Shown piece after piece: positions 1 through 11,557 of a DNA stretch of 64,000 nucleotides. The translations under genes were made by a program, and so were the position numbers. Origin of the DNA: Brevundimonas sp. UBA7506 (GTDB lineage: Bacteria > Pseudomonadota > Alphaproteobacteria > Caulobacterales > Caulobacteraceae). The stretch lies in contig NZ_DLNQ01000001.1 of NCBI RefSeq assembly GCF_002479495.1, forward strand, positions 62,001 through 126,000, written 5' to 3'. Below the pieces are notes generated by a model. It worked only from the letters and a program-made list of their open reading frames with translations. It was not told the origin of the DNA and made no database searches. How positions within the stretch are numbered: position 1 is the first letter of the stretch; each line of letters starts with the position of its first letter.

Positions 1-1289
1 TCAACGGCCTCGACCGGGGCCGGGCGCGGATCGGGATCGACGTATTTGGTGACGCCGACCATGTGGCGGGCGCCGTCCTTCAGCGCCGCTTCCAGCTGAC
101 CGCGCGCACGTTCGACGCGGGGCTGGATCAGGTGGTGCTTCAGGGCGTCGACCACGCCGCCTTCGGCTTCGATGGACTGGAACTCCTTCCAGCCGGCCTC
201 GGCCAGATCGCGGGTGCGGCTGTCCAGGAACCAGGAGCCGGCGGCAGGATCATCGACCCGGCCCAGATTGGCCTCTTCCATCAGCACCAGCTGGGTGTTG
301 CGGGCCTGACGGCGGGCGAAGGCGTCGGGACGGCCCTCGGCGCGGGTGAAGGCGTCCAGCACCACCACGTCGGCGCCGCCCACGGCCCCGGCGAAACCGG
401 CGGCGGTCAGGCGCAGCAGATTGGGCCAGGGATCGCGCGCCGACAGCATCCGCCGCGACGAGCGGGCCTCGATGACAGCGGGGGTCTCATGGCCAAAGGC
501 CTTGCTGACGCTGGCCCAGATCAGGCGCATGGCCCGCACCTTGGCCAGGGCGTCGAAATATTCGGCGTCGACCGAGACGCCCAGCACCACGCCCTTCAGC
601 GCCTGTTCGACGCTCAGTCCGGCCAGCACGGCAGCCTTGACGTAGGCGACGGCGCTGCCGGCGGCGAAGGCCAGTTCCTGCCCCGCCGAACCACCCGCCT
701 CATGGACCACGCGGCCCGAGGCGAGGAAGAGTTTGGCGTCAGGATAGGTCCCGGCCAGACGCACAGCGGCCTCAGCCGCCTCGGTCACGGCGGCGTCAAT
801 CTCGCCTTCCCCCGCCTCGGCATAGGCCGAGATCGGGTCGAGGTGGAATTGCAGCTGCGCCCGAGGCGAACCCTTGGCTACCGCCGCCAGAGCCTCGGCG
901 GCTTTCACGCCGTCAAAGCCCGCATCCAGCGCCACCGGCGCCAGTTCCAGCGCCACGCCGTCCAGGGCGGCGGCCAGCGCGGCCTCGTCCGTCGTGAACG
1001 CGCCCTTCAGCACCACCGAGGCGGCGCCGTTTTCAAGGTCGGTCAGGACGGCGGCGTTGATCGCCGCCGCCTCGTCGCCCTCGACCAGGGTGCGCAGGTC
1101 CCACGCCCGCCCCTCGGCGTCCGTAGTGCGCGGCGCGCGAAGCGCCTGCACCCCGGTCGCCTCGGCATAGAGCGGCCGGATGATCAGGCCGTCGGCGTCG
1201 AGGTGAAGCAGGCTTTCGATCGCCCGCCCCTTCAGCGCCTTCTCGGCCTGTTCCCGCCATTCCAGCGGGCTCGGCGTGGGAAAGGTCAT
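1..1289 (-). CDS. mutA: Methylmalonyl-CoA mutase small subunit (3' end beyond window)
   Basis: Reading the minus strand from the ATG at 1289 gives MTFPTPSPLEWREQAEKALKG, the usual opening of the small (beta) subunit of methylmalonyl-CoA mutase. About 429 codons are present and the gene runs off the left edge. Family-typical stretches include SSRRMLSARDPWPNLLR and a late NLGRVDDPAAGSWFLD. The small subunit pairs with the cobalamin-binding large subunit (MutB, expected just beyond the edge) to turn methylmalonyl-CoA into succinyl-CoA; the small subunit itself does not bind B12. Its start overlaps the stop of the upstream small membrane gene (ATGA), so it is translated in one operon with pccA. 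Family call is confident; the missing end prevents a length check. Confidence 0.9.
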   Translation of the reverse strand, partial: MTFPTPSPLEWREQAEKALKGRAIESLLHLDADGLIIRPLYAEATGVQALRAPRTTDAEGRAWDLRTLVEGDEAAAINAAVLTDLENGAASVVLKGAFTTDEAALAAALDGVALELAPVALDAGFDGVKAAEALAAVAKGSPRAQLQFHLDPISAYAEAGEGEIDAAVTEAAEAAVRLAGTYPDAKLFLASGRVVHEAGGSAGQELAFAAGSAVAYVKAAVLAGLSVEQALKGVVLGVSVDAEYFDALAKVRAMRLIWASVSKAFGHETPAVIEARSSRRMLSARDPWPNLLRLTAAGFAGAVGGADVVVLDAFTRAEGRPDAFARRQARNTQLVLMEEANLGRVDDPAAGSWFLDSRTRDLAEAGWKEFQSIEAEGGVVDALKHHLIQPRVERARGQLEAALKDGARHMVGVTKYVDPDPRPAPVEAV

Positions 1290-1536
1290 GCCTTCGCCCC
1301 TCCACTAAGCCGTCGCACCAGTTTCGTCACAGTGGCGGCCAGTATCCAAACGGCCAGCGCCATCCACGTCATGCCGATCAAAGCGGCCAAAAGCGTAGAC
1401 AGCGTCGTGCCGCTCGGCGTCGAGAAGGCCCAGACCAGCATGCCCACGATCAACATCTGACCCACGACCAGGATAGCGAGCGCGCTCAGGGCTCCGCGCC
1501 CCGTTAGCGCTCCGCGAAAGCTAAACGCCTGCCGCA

Positions 1537-1540
<4 letters not shown>
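1286..1540 (-). CDS. Small two-helix membrane protein between pccA and mutA
   Basis: An 84-residue protein with two predicted membrane helices (roughly residues 17-40 and 47-70) and basic ends (MMRQAFSFRG..., ...LVRRLSGGAKA). It starts at GTG 1540 or ATG 1537, overlapping the pccA stop, and its own stop overlaps the mutA start (ATGA). The double coupling argues that it is a real gene co-translated with propionate-catabolic enzymes. I do not recognise a family, and no catalytic motif is visible. It could be a conserved small membrane protein of the Caulobacterales propionate operon. Confidence 0.7.
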
Positions 1541-3513
<1,973 letters not shown>

Positions 3514-3522
3514 TTCTGGGCC

Positions 3523-5058
<1,536 letters not shown>

Positions 5059-5104
5059 GGTTTGGGCGACTCCCTGAAATCTTTCGTGATCACCAAGCCG
5101 CTTC

Positions 5105-5189
5105 GTTGCAAAAAGGCAATCGCAACTTTGCAAAAGGGGCGTAAGTGCGTAAGCCTGCCAAGGTCGATGGGCTGTTTTGCAAAGTTGCG
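5105..5189. promoter_or_regulatory. PccR/ScfR-type operator between pccB and its regulator
   Basis: Two arms of a perfect 15-bp inverted repeat lie at 5121-5135 (CGCAACTTTGCAAAA) and 5175-5189 (TTTTGCAAAGTTGCG), 54 bp apart start to start. Each contains TTTGCAAA. A weaker third copy (GTTGCAAAAA) sits near 5105-5114. TTTGCAAA pairs are the known target of the ScfR-family regulator PccR in Rhodobacter. The right arm ends at the base just before the regulator's ATG, and the left arms lie 47-84 bp upstream of pccB, so binding could control both directions. That the adjacent regulator binds here is inference. Confidence 0.8.
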
Positions 5190-6599
5190 ATGGCGGAAAA
5201 ACTCTATCTCGGGGCCAAGGTGCGCAAGCTGCGCGAGGCGCGCGGCTGGACGCTGGAAGCCTGCGCCGGTCGACTGGCCCTGTCGCCCAGCTATCTGTCG
5301 CAGATCGAGACCAATCAACGCCCGGCGACGGCGCGGGTTCTGATCGCCCTGACGCGGGCCTTTGACGTGGACGCCAGCCTGTTCGATCTGGACGGCGACG
5401 CCCGCCTGATCGCCGACCTGCGCGAGGCCGTCACCGACGTCGCCGGTCACGCCGAGGCGCCGTCGCCGGTCGAACTGAAGCAGGCCGTGACCACGACGCC
5501 GCGACTGGCGCGTCAGTTCCTGGCCCTGCATCAGGACTATCGTCGGCTGGACGAGCGGCTGAAGACCCTGAACGAGACCCTGGGCCGGGACGAGCGGGCG
5601 CAAGCGGCGCCTGCCCTGCCCTATGAGGCGGTGCGCGACTTCTTCCACTATCGCGACAACTACATCGACGTTCTGGATCAGGCGGCGGAGGCGCTGGCCG
5701 AGCAGCTGGGCCTCGGCGCCGGCGGTCATCCCGAGCGCGATCTGGAGGCCGCGCTGAACGACCTGTGCGGCGTCCGGCTGGCCACCGGCGAAGGGCGCGG
5801 TGCCATGCGGCGCTTCGATCCGGCGGCGCGCATCCTCTATGTCGACGCCAGCCTGCCCGGCGCGACCCGGTCCTTCCTGATGGCGCACCAACTGGTGCTT
5901 TTGCGCTTCCACGATCTGATCGAGCACGAACTGGACCGCGCCGCCTTCGACATTCCCGCCGCGCGCGACGTGTGCCGCGTCGGTCTGGCCAACTATGCGG
6001 CAGGGGCGCTGCTGCTGCCCTACCGCCGCTTCCTCGAGGCGGCGCGCGAACTGCGTCACGACGTGGACCGCCTAAGGAACCGCTTCCATGTCAGCTTCGA
6101 GCAGGTCTGCCACCGGCTCTCGACCCTGCAACGCCCCGGCTGGCGCGGCGTGCCGTTTTACTTCGCGCGAGTGGACATGGCCGGGAACATCACCAAGCGG
6201 CACAGCGCCACCCGGTTCCAGTTCGCCCGCTTCGGCGGCGCCTGCCCCCTGTGGAACGTGCACGAGGCCTTCGGCGCGCCGGACCGCATCCTGGTCAATC
6301 TGTCGGAGATGCCGGACGGCTCGCGCTACATCTGCATCGCCAAGAGCGTGTCCAAGCCGGGCGGGTCCTATCTGGAGCCCGACCGCCGCTATGCGCTCGG
6401 CCTCGGCTGCGAGATCGAGCATGCGGATCAGCTGGTCTATGCGGCGGGCCTCGACCTGAACGGTCCGCCGACGCGCATGGGCGTCAGCTGCCGCATCTGC
6501 GAGCGCACCGACTGCGCCCAGCGGGCCTTCCCGCCCATCGACCGGACGCTGCGCGTGCCGGACCATGAGCGAGGAGTCATTCCCTATACATTGAGCTGA
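5190..6599 (+). CDS. pccR: ScfR/PccR-type short-chain fatty acyl-CoA transcriptional regulator
   Basis: A 469-residue regulator starting at ATG 5190 ([20 protein letters not shown]). An XRE-type HTH occupies about residues 8-63 ([20 protein letters not shown]). A long middle region of the ImmA/IrrE type follows, with a degenerate metal motif (AHQLVLL instead of HExxH). The C-terminal DUF2083 domain carries the cysteine cluster CRICERTDC. ScfR proteins sense short-chain acyl-CoA and control propionate, glyoxylate or methylcitrate genes; divergence from pccB points to the PccR role. An in-frame GTG at 5145 with an AAGGGG upstream would add 15 residues, but the family normally begins at MAEK. 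The ATG lacks a clear Shine-Dalgarno, so a leaderless message is possible. Confidence 0.88.
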   Translation: MAEKLYLGAKVRKLREARGWTLEACAGRLALSPSYLSQIETNQRPATARVLIALTRAFDVDASLFDLDGDARLIADLREAVTDVAGHAEAPSPVELKQAVTTTPRLARQFLALHQDYRRLDERLKTLNETLGRDERAQAAPALPYEAVRDFFHYRDNYIDVLDQAAEALAEQLGLGAGGHPERDLEAALNDLCGVRLATGEGRGAMRRFDPAARILYVDASLPGATRSFLMAHQLVLLRFHDLIEHELDRAAFDIPAARDVCRVGLANYAAGALLLPYRRFLEAARELRHDVDRLRNRFHVSFEQVCHRLSTLQRPGWRGVPFYFARVDMAGNITKRHSATRFQFARFGGACPLWNVHEAFGAPDRILVNLSEMPDGSRYICIAKSVSKPGGSYLEPDRRYALGLGCEIEHADQLVYAAGLDLNGPPTRMGVSCRICERTDCAQRAFPPIDRTLRVPDHERGVIPYTLS

Positions 6600-6606
6600 G
6601 CTTGAT

Positions 6607-6801
6607 CCTTCTCCCGATAGGAGAAGGTGGCCCGAAGGCCGGATGAGGGTCGTGGGCCGGCATCGCGCAAGCCGTCGTGCAACGGCTGATGCCGACTGAA
6701 AGGTCGAACCCTCACCCTTTGGCTGCTACGCGCCGCCCTTCGGGTCGCCTAACCAATCGCTTCGCTCTTGGAGGCTCAAGCCCTCTCCCATCGGGAGAGG
6801 G
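6607..6801. repeat. Inverted pair of REP-like intergenic hairpin elements
   Basis: The 210-bp gap between the convergent pccR and mmsA genes is filled by a REP-like element present twice in opposite orientation. The left copy begins with hairpin CCTTCTCCC/AGGAGAAGG (6607-6627), followed by GGTGGCCCGAAGGCCGGATG. The right copy ends with CCCTCTCCCATCGGGAGAGGG (6781-6801), preceded by the reverse-oriented AACCCTCACCCTTT. Similar GGAGAGGG...GATGAGGG sequences are widely dispersed between genes in alphaproteobacteria. Here they probably act as a bidirectional transcription stop or mRNA stabiliser. Confidence 0.7.
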
Positions 6802-6809
6802 TCTTGGAT

Positions 6810-8312
6810 TTACCCCATCGTCGGGATGACGAAGGAGCTGTCGGCGTGTTCCAGCGCGCTATCGGGCCAGCGGGCCGTGACGGTCTTGGTCTTGGTCCAG
6901 AAGCGCAGACCTTCCATGCCGTGCTGATTGATGTCGCCGAAGGCCGAACGCTTCCAGCCGCCGAACGAATGATAGGCCACCGGCACCGGGATCGGCACGT
7001 TGATGCCGACCATGCCGACGTTGACGCGGGCGGCGAAGTCGCGGGCCGCGCGGCCGTTCTGGGTGAAGATGGCGACGCCGTTGCCGTACTGGTGCTTGCT
7101 CGGCAGGCTCAGCGCCTCCTCGAAGCTGGCGGCGCGCATGATCTGCAGCACTGGGCCGAAGATCTCTTCCTTGTAAGATTCCATCTCAGGCTTGACGTGG
7201 TCGAACAGCGACGGGCCGATGAAGAAGCCCTTCTCGTGGCCCTGCAGGCTGAAGTCGCGGCCGTCGACGACCAGTTCAGCGCCTTCCTCGACGCCCTTGT
7301 TGATCCAGCCCAGGACCTTGTCCTTGTGGGTCTGGGTGACGACCGGGCCGTAGTGGGCCTCGGCGTCGGTCGAGACGCCGACGCGCAGGTTGGGGATTTC
7401 CGAGACCAGACGCTCGCGCAGTTCGTCGGCGGTGCGCTGGCCGACCGGCACCACGACCGGCAGGGCCATGCAGCGTTCGCCGGCCGAACCATAGGCCGCG
7501 CCGGTCAGATCCTTGATGACCTGATCCATGTCGGCGTCAGGCAGGACGATGCCGTGGTTCTTGGCGCCGCCCATGGCCTGGACGCGTTTCCCGTGCTGGG
7601 CGCCCATCTGATAGACGTAGTGAGCGATGTCGGACGAACCGACAAAGCTGACGGCGTGGATGTCGGGATGGGTCAGGATGGCGTCGACCGCCACCTTGTC
7701 GCCGTGGACGACGTTCAGCACGCCCTTGGGCGCGCCCGCCTCCATCATCAGTTCGCCCAGACGGACCGGCAGTGACGGGTCACGCTCCGACGGCTTCAGG
7801 ATGAAGGTGTTGCCGGCGGCGATCGCCATGCCGAACATCCACATCGGGATCATGCCGGGGAAGTTGAACGGGGTGATGCCCGCCACCACGCCCAGCGGCT
7901 GACGCATGGAATAGACGTCGATGCCGGGGCCGGCGCCTTGCGTGTATTCGCCCTTCAACGCGTGAGGGATGCCGCAGGCGAACTCGATGACCTCAAGACC
8001 GCGCTGGATGTCACCCTTGGAGTCGGCGATGACCTTGCCGTGTTCCGAGGACAGCAGCTCGGCCAGCTCGTTCATATTGGCCTCGACCAGGCGCTTGAAC
8101 TCGAACATGACGCGGGCGCGGCGTTGCGGGTTGGTGCTGGCCCAGCCCTCAAACGCGGCTTGGGCCGATTGGACCGCGCGGTCCATCTCGGCGACGGTGG
8201 CCAGCTGGACGCGGGCCTGAACCTCGCCGGTGTTGGGGTTGAACACGTCGCCGAAGCGGCCCGATGCGCCGTCGAAGGCCGCACCGTCGATGAAGTGGCG
8301 AATGTCGCGCAT
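6810..8312 (-). CDS. mmsA: CoA-acylating methylmalonate-semialdehyde dehydrogenase
   Basis: A 500-residue aldehyde dehydrogenase starting at MRDIRHFIDG (ATG 8312). It has the NAD site TPFNFPGMIPMWMF (about 147-160), FVGSSDIA (223-230) and the catalytic cysteine in SAGERCMA at about residue 281. The ERCMA context and the NVVHGDKVAVDAI segment are typical of MmsA, which converts methylmalonate semialdehyde to propionyl-CoA in valine and thymine breakdown. That feeds the neighbouring propionyl-CoA carboxylase. It is convergent with pccR and divergent from a LysR regulator, which may control it. Confidence 0.95.
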   Translation of the reverse strand: MRDIRHFIDGAAFDGASGRFGDVFNPNTGEVQARVQLATVAEMDRAVQSAQAAFEGWASTNPQRRARVMFEFKRLVEANMNELAELLSSEHGKVIADSKGDIQRGLEVIEFACGIPHALKGEYTQGAGPGIDVYSMRQPLGVVAGITPFNFPGMIPMWMFGMAIAAGNTFILKPSERDPSLPVRLGELMMEAGAPKGVLNVVHGDKVAVDAILTHPDIHAVSFVGSSDIAHYVYQMGAQHGKRVQAMGGAKNHGIVLPDADMDQVIKDLTGAAYGSAGERCMALPVVVPVGQRTADELRERLVSEIPNLRVGVSTDAEAHYGPVVTQTHKDKVLGWINKGVEEGAELVVDGRDFSLQGHEKGFFIGPSLFDHVKPEMESYKEEIFGPVLQIMRAASFEEALSLPSKHQYGNGVAIFTQNGRAARDFAARVNVGMVGINVPIPVPVAYHSFGGWKRSAFGDINQHGMEGLRFWTKTKTVTARWPDSALEHADSSFVIPTMG

Positions 8313-8378
8313 GGAGGCGTTTCCCTGTGATGTCGTGGTTCGTTCCAGCATGGCCTAGCAGACCAACGCCAAACCACC

Positions 8379-8418
8379 CATTGCAATCGTGCATCCTATG
8401 CTGTGCATTCCTGCAATG
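8379..8418. promoter_or_regulatory. Candidate LysR operator in the mmsA / LysR divergent promoter
   Basis: The 103-bp space between the two divergent starts holds an inverted repeat CATTGCA (8379-8385) / TGCAATG (8412-8418) around two direct GTGCAT repeats (8389-8394 and 8403-8408). The right arm overlaps the LysR start codon at 8416. LysR proteins usually bind such dyads in the divergent promoter. No binding is shown. Confidence 0.45.
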
Positions 8419-9300
8419 TTCGACTGGGACGACGTTCGCATCTTCATCGCCGCCGCGCGGGCGGGCTCACTGGCCACGGCGGCACAGCGGCTGGGCATAG
8501 ACGCAGCCACGGTCGGGCGGCGCGTGGCGCGGCTGGAGACGGCGTTGAAGTCGACCCTGGTGGTGCGCTCGGCGTCCGGCCTGCTGCTGACGGCGGCGGG
8601 GGCGCAACTGCTGGAAACGGCGCTGGACGCCGAAAGCGCCATGGAGGCCGCCGAGCGGGTCACCCGCCCCGACCTGATCGCCGGCACGGTGCGGATCAGC
8701 GCCTCTGAGGGCTTCGGCGGCGCCGTCCTGGCCCCTGCCCTGCCCGGTCTGCTGGCGGCGCATCCGGGGTTGAACATCGAACTGGCCGCCAGTTCCGGCT
8801 TCCTGTCGCCCAGCCGCCGCGAAGTGGACATGGCCATCACCCTCAGCCCCGCCGCCAGCCCGCGGCTGATCGTTGAGCCGCTGACGCCCTATCAGCTGGC
8901 CCTCTACGCCGCGCCCGGCCATCTGGAGCGTCATGGCGCGCCCGAACGGGTGGAGGACCTGCCGAACTGCGACATCGTCGGCTACGTCGACGATCTGATC
9001 TACGCGCCGGAGCTGCATTATCTGGACGAGATCCGCCCCAACCTGCGCCCGCGCCTGGCCTCCTCCTCGATCCGGGCCCAGCGGGACATGATCGCGGCGG
9101 GCGGCGGGATCGGGGTCCTGCCCTGCTTCCTGGCCGAGGGGCTGACGCGGGTCCTGCCGGATCAGGTGCTGATCGAGCGCCGCTTCTGGCTGAGCACCCA
9201 CCGCGAAGTCCACGGCACGGCGCGGCTGAAGGCGGCGCGGCGCTGGATCAAGGCCCTGTGTCGCGACGCCGCCGAACGCCTGTCGCCCTGGTCCGACTAA
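8416..9300 (+). CDS. LysR-family transcriptional regulator, divergent from mmsA
   Basis: A 294-residue LysR protein from ATG 8416 (MFDWDDVRIFIAAARAGSLA). The winged HTH spans about residues 1-60 (TAAQRLGIDAATVGRRVARLE). The rest is a periplasmic-binding-protein-like effector domain (GTVRISASEGFGGAVLAPAL..., AAGGGIGVLPCFLAEGL). The HTH recognition segment reads GIDAATVGRR, a variant seen in a LysR subgroup common in Caulobacterales. Divergence from mmsA suggests control of valine/propionate metabolism. The effector is unknown. Confidence 0.85.
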   Translation: MFDWDDVRIFIAAARAGSLATAAQRLGIDAATVGRRVARLETALKSTLVVRSASGLLLTAAGAQLLETALDAESAMEAAERVTRPDLIAGTVRISASEGFGGAVLAPALPGLLAAHPGLNIELAASSGFLSPSRREVDMAITLSPAASPRLIVEPLTPYQLALYAAPGHLERHGAPERVEDLPNCDIVGYVDDLIYAPELHYLDEIRPNLRPRLASSSIRAQRDMIAAGGGIGVLPCFLAEGLTRVLPDQVLIERRFWLSTHREVHGTARLKAARRWIKALCRDAAERLSPWSD

Positions 9301-9464
9301 AGTCGCCCCCCTGCCGGAACCCAATTCCGCCCAAGCTCAGGCATAAGGTCAAGCTTCATCGGCAGGTCGGAATGTGACGCAATTTTACATTCTGGACCGC
9401 TGACGCCGACCACATCCCGCAAAGCGCAAGCTATGGTCAGGGCGCTCCGGAGTGTTGAAGTAAA

Positions 9465-10214
9465 ATGAAAATTGCCCTGCTCGACGACGACCCAGTCCAG
9501 CTGGAAACCATGGCCGCCACAGCCCAGGACCTCGGGTATCGCGCCGTACTGTTCTCACGCGCGCAGGCGCTGATCTCCGCGCTGCGCAAGGATACTTTCG
9601 ACCTCCTGATCGTGGACTGGAACCTGCCCGACCGCTCCGGGCTGGAGGTTCTGGCCTGGGCGCGCACCAATCTGCGGCCGCCGCCCCCCATGCTGCTGGT
9701 CACCAGCCGCTCCGAGGACGACGACATCGTCGCCGGCCTGAACGCCGGCGCCGACGACTACTTGCCCAAACCCCTGTCGCCGCCGGTTCTGGCGGCCCGC
9801 ATCAGCGCCCTGATGCGTCGGGTTTACGCCCAGCCCTCCGCGCCAGGCGCCGAGGTCCATGCCGATACCCTGTTCGACGAGTCCGCCGGCGCCGTGGTGC
9901 GCGACGGCCAGACCGTAGTGCTGACGGCCAAGGAATTCGCCCTGGCGCTTCTACTGTTCCGCAACCTTCACCGCGCCCTGTCGCGGACCTACATCCTTGA
10001 AACGGTCTGGGGCAACGAGCCCAATCTGAACAGTCGGTCGCTGGACATGCACATCTCGCGAATCCGCACCAAGCTGAACCTGCGTCCCGAGCAGGGGTTT
10101 CGCCTGACACCCATTTACAGCTACGGTTATCGCCTTGAGCGCATAGGCGCGACAGACGAGGTCGAACCGGCGATCCGGGACGAGGCCCCCAGCGTGGAAG
10201 AGACGACGGAATGA
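9465..10214 (+). CDS. OmpR/PhoB-family response regulator
   Basis: A 249-residue response regulator. The receiver domain (1-120) has acidic pocket DDD at 7-9, phospho-accepting Asp51 in VDWNLPDRSG and conserved Lys102 in DDYLPKPLS. The C-terminal winged HTH (about 128-227) has LTAKEFALALLLFRNLHRAL and the recognition-helix region LDMHISRIRTKL, ending in GYRLERI. Its stop overlaps the start of the LysM-FecR gene (ATGA), and a CHASE2 kinase follows, so the kinase is the likely partner. The 164-bp upstream gap shows no clear operator. Confidence 0.92.
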   Translation: MKIALLDDDPVQLETMAATAQDLGYRAVLFSRAQALISALRKDTFDLLIVDWNLPDRSGLEVLAWARTNLRPPPPMLLVTSRSEDDDIVAGLNAGADDYLPKPLSPPVLAARISALMRRVYAQPSAPGAEVHADTLFDESAGAVVRDGQTVVLTAKEFALALLLFRNLHRALSRTYILETVWGNEPNLNSRSLDMHISRIRTKLNLRPEQGFRLTPIYSYGYRLERIGATDEVEPAIRDEAPSVEETTE

Positions 10215-11554
10215 TGGGACGGGCGCTGGTCGCCGGGGCTCTGGCGGCGGCATTCTGCGCCCCCTCCTCCTTCGCGCAATCTCTGGCGGATCCGGCCGCC
10301 GGGACCATCGACTATCAGGTGCAGCGCGGCGACACCCTGATCAACCTGGCCGTCGCCTATCTGAATCGTCCCGCCGACTACCGGCAGGTCCAGCGCGGCA
10401 ACCGCGTCGCCGACCCCCGCCGCATGAGCGTGGGCCGGACGCTGGCCATTCCCGTAGAACTGCTGCGGGCTGACCCGGACCAGGCGCGGATTGTCGGCTT
10501 TCGCGGCGCCGTGACCCTGACCCAGGGGACGTCGACCAGTGCTCCGACCCAGGGGCAGATGGTGTCCGAAGGCGCCGTACTGACCACCGGCGCCAACGCC
10601 TTCGTGCGCCTGGCCCTGTCGGACGGCAGCTATGTCGTGGCGCCGTCGAACAGCCGGGTGCGGCTGACCCGCCTGCGGCGCTACGCCATCAACGGGGCCG
10701 TCGATCACGCCATGACGGTTGAGGCGGGCCGCGCGGAGTCCCGCGTGACGCCGCGCCGCCGCCCCGGCGGCTTCGTTGTCCGCACGCCGGTTTCGGTCTC
10801 GGCCGTCCGAGGCACGGACTTCCGCGTCGCCTTCGACGACGCCGCCGACCGATCGGCGACCGAGGTCATCGAAGGCAGGGTCGAGGTCGAATCGGGCGAC
10901 GGGCGGGTGGAGGCCACGGCTGTCGCCTCTGAGGGCGTGACGGCCAGCGCCACGGCCGCGCGTCTGGCGCCCCTGCTGCCCGCGCCCGCCCTGGCTCGCC
11001 CCGACGAAGTGCAGTCCGGGCCTGCAGCGGTGTTCGAGATCGACGCCTTGCCGGGCGCTGGTCGCTATCGCGGGCGTCTGGCGACAGACGCCGGCATGAT
11101 CGACGCCTTCGCCGAGACGGACAGCGCGGCCGGTGCCGCGTCCCTGACCTTCAGCGACCTGACGGACGGGGCCTATTTCCTGCGGCTCAGCGCCCTGTCG
11201 CCCGAGGGGGTCGAAGGCCGCAGCACCACCTACAGCTTCATTCGCGCCCGTAACGGCGTCGGCGGTCTGGCGGCCAGCAACGCCATGGTGGACGGCCGCC
11301 GCGTCTATCGCTTCCGTTGGGAGGCCGAGGGCGAGGGCGAGGCCAGTTTCCGTTTCCAACTGTCCCGCGAAGACGCCGACGGCGCGCGCGAAGGGGTTCC
11401 CCTGGTCGACCAGCCCGGTCTGGCCGATCAGGCCTTCAGCCTGACGGACCTGCCGCCTGGGGTTTACACCTGGAGGGTGCAGGGCTCGCGTCATCGTTTC
11501 GGCCGCCTGTTGCAGGTCTGGTCCGAGCCGCAGCAGCTGCGCATCGGACGCTGA
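10211..11554 (+). CDS. Secreted LysM-FecR domain protein, signalling partner
   Basis: A 447-residue exported protein. A signal peptide (1-23, ending SSFAQ) precedes a LysM domain at about 33-78 (YQVQRGDTLINLAVAY...GRTLAIP), which suggests peptidoglycan binding. A FecR domain follows at about 100-225 (VTLTQGT..., SVSAVRGTDFRVAFDD, EVIEGRVEVES). The C-terminal part resembles beta-sandwich modules (YFLRLSALSPEGVEGRSTTY; YTWRVQGSR). It lies between a response regulator (4-bp overlap) and a CHASE2 histidine kinase (3-bp gap). FecR domains sense or relay periplasmic signals, so this protein probably feeds the kinase's outer domain; that is inference. Confidence 0.88.
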   Translation: MMGRALVAGALAAAFCAPSSFAQSLADPAAGTIDYQVQRGDTLINLAVAYLNRPADYRQVQRGNRVADPRRMSVGRTLAIPVELLRADPDQARIVGFRGAVTLTQGTSTSAPTQGQMVSEGAVLTTGANAFVRLALSDGSYVVAPSNSRVRLTRLRRYAINGAVDHAMTVEAGRAESRVTPRRRPGGFVVRTPVSVSAVRGTDFRVAFDDAADRSATEVIEGRVEVESGDGRVEATAVASEGVTASATAARLAPLLPAPALARPDEVQSGPAAVFEIDALPGAGRYRGRLATDAGMIDAFAETDSAAGAASLTFSDLTDGAYFLRLSALSPEGVEGRSTTYSFIRARNGVGGLAASNAMVDGRRVYRFRWEAEGEGEASFRFQLSREDADGAREGVPLVDQPGLADQAFSLTDLPPGVYTWRVQGSRHRFGRLLQVWSEPQQLRIGR

Positions 11555-11557
11555 CCC

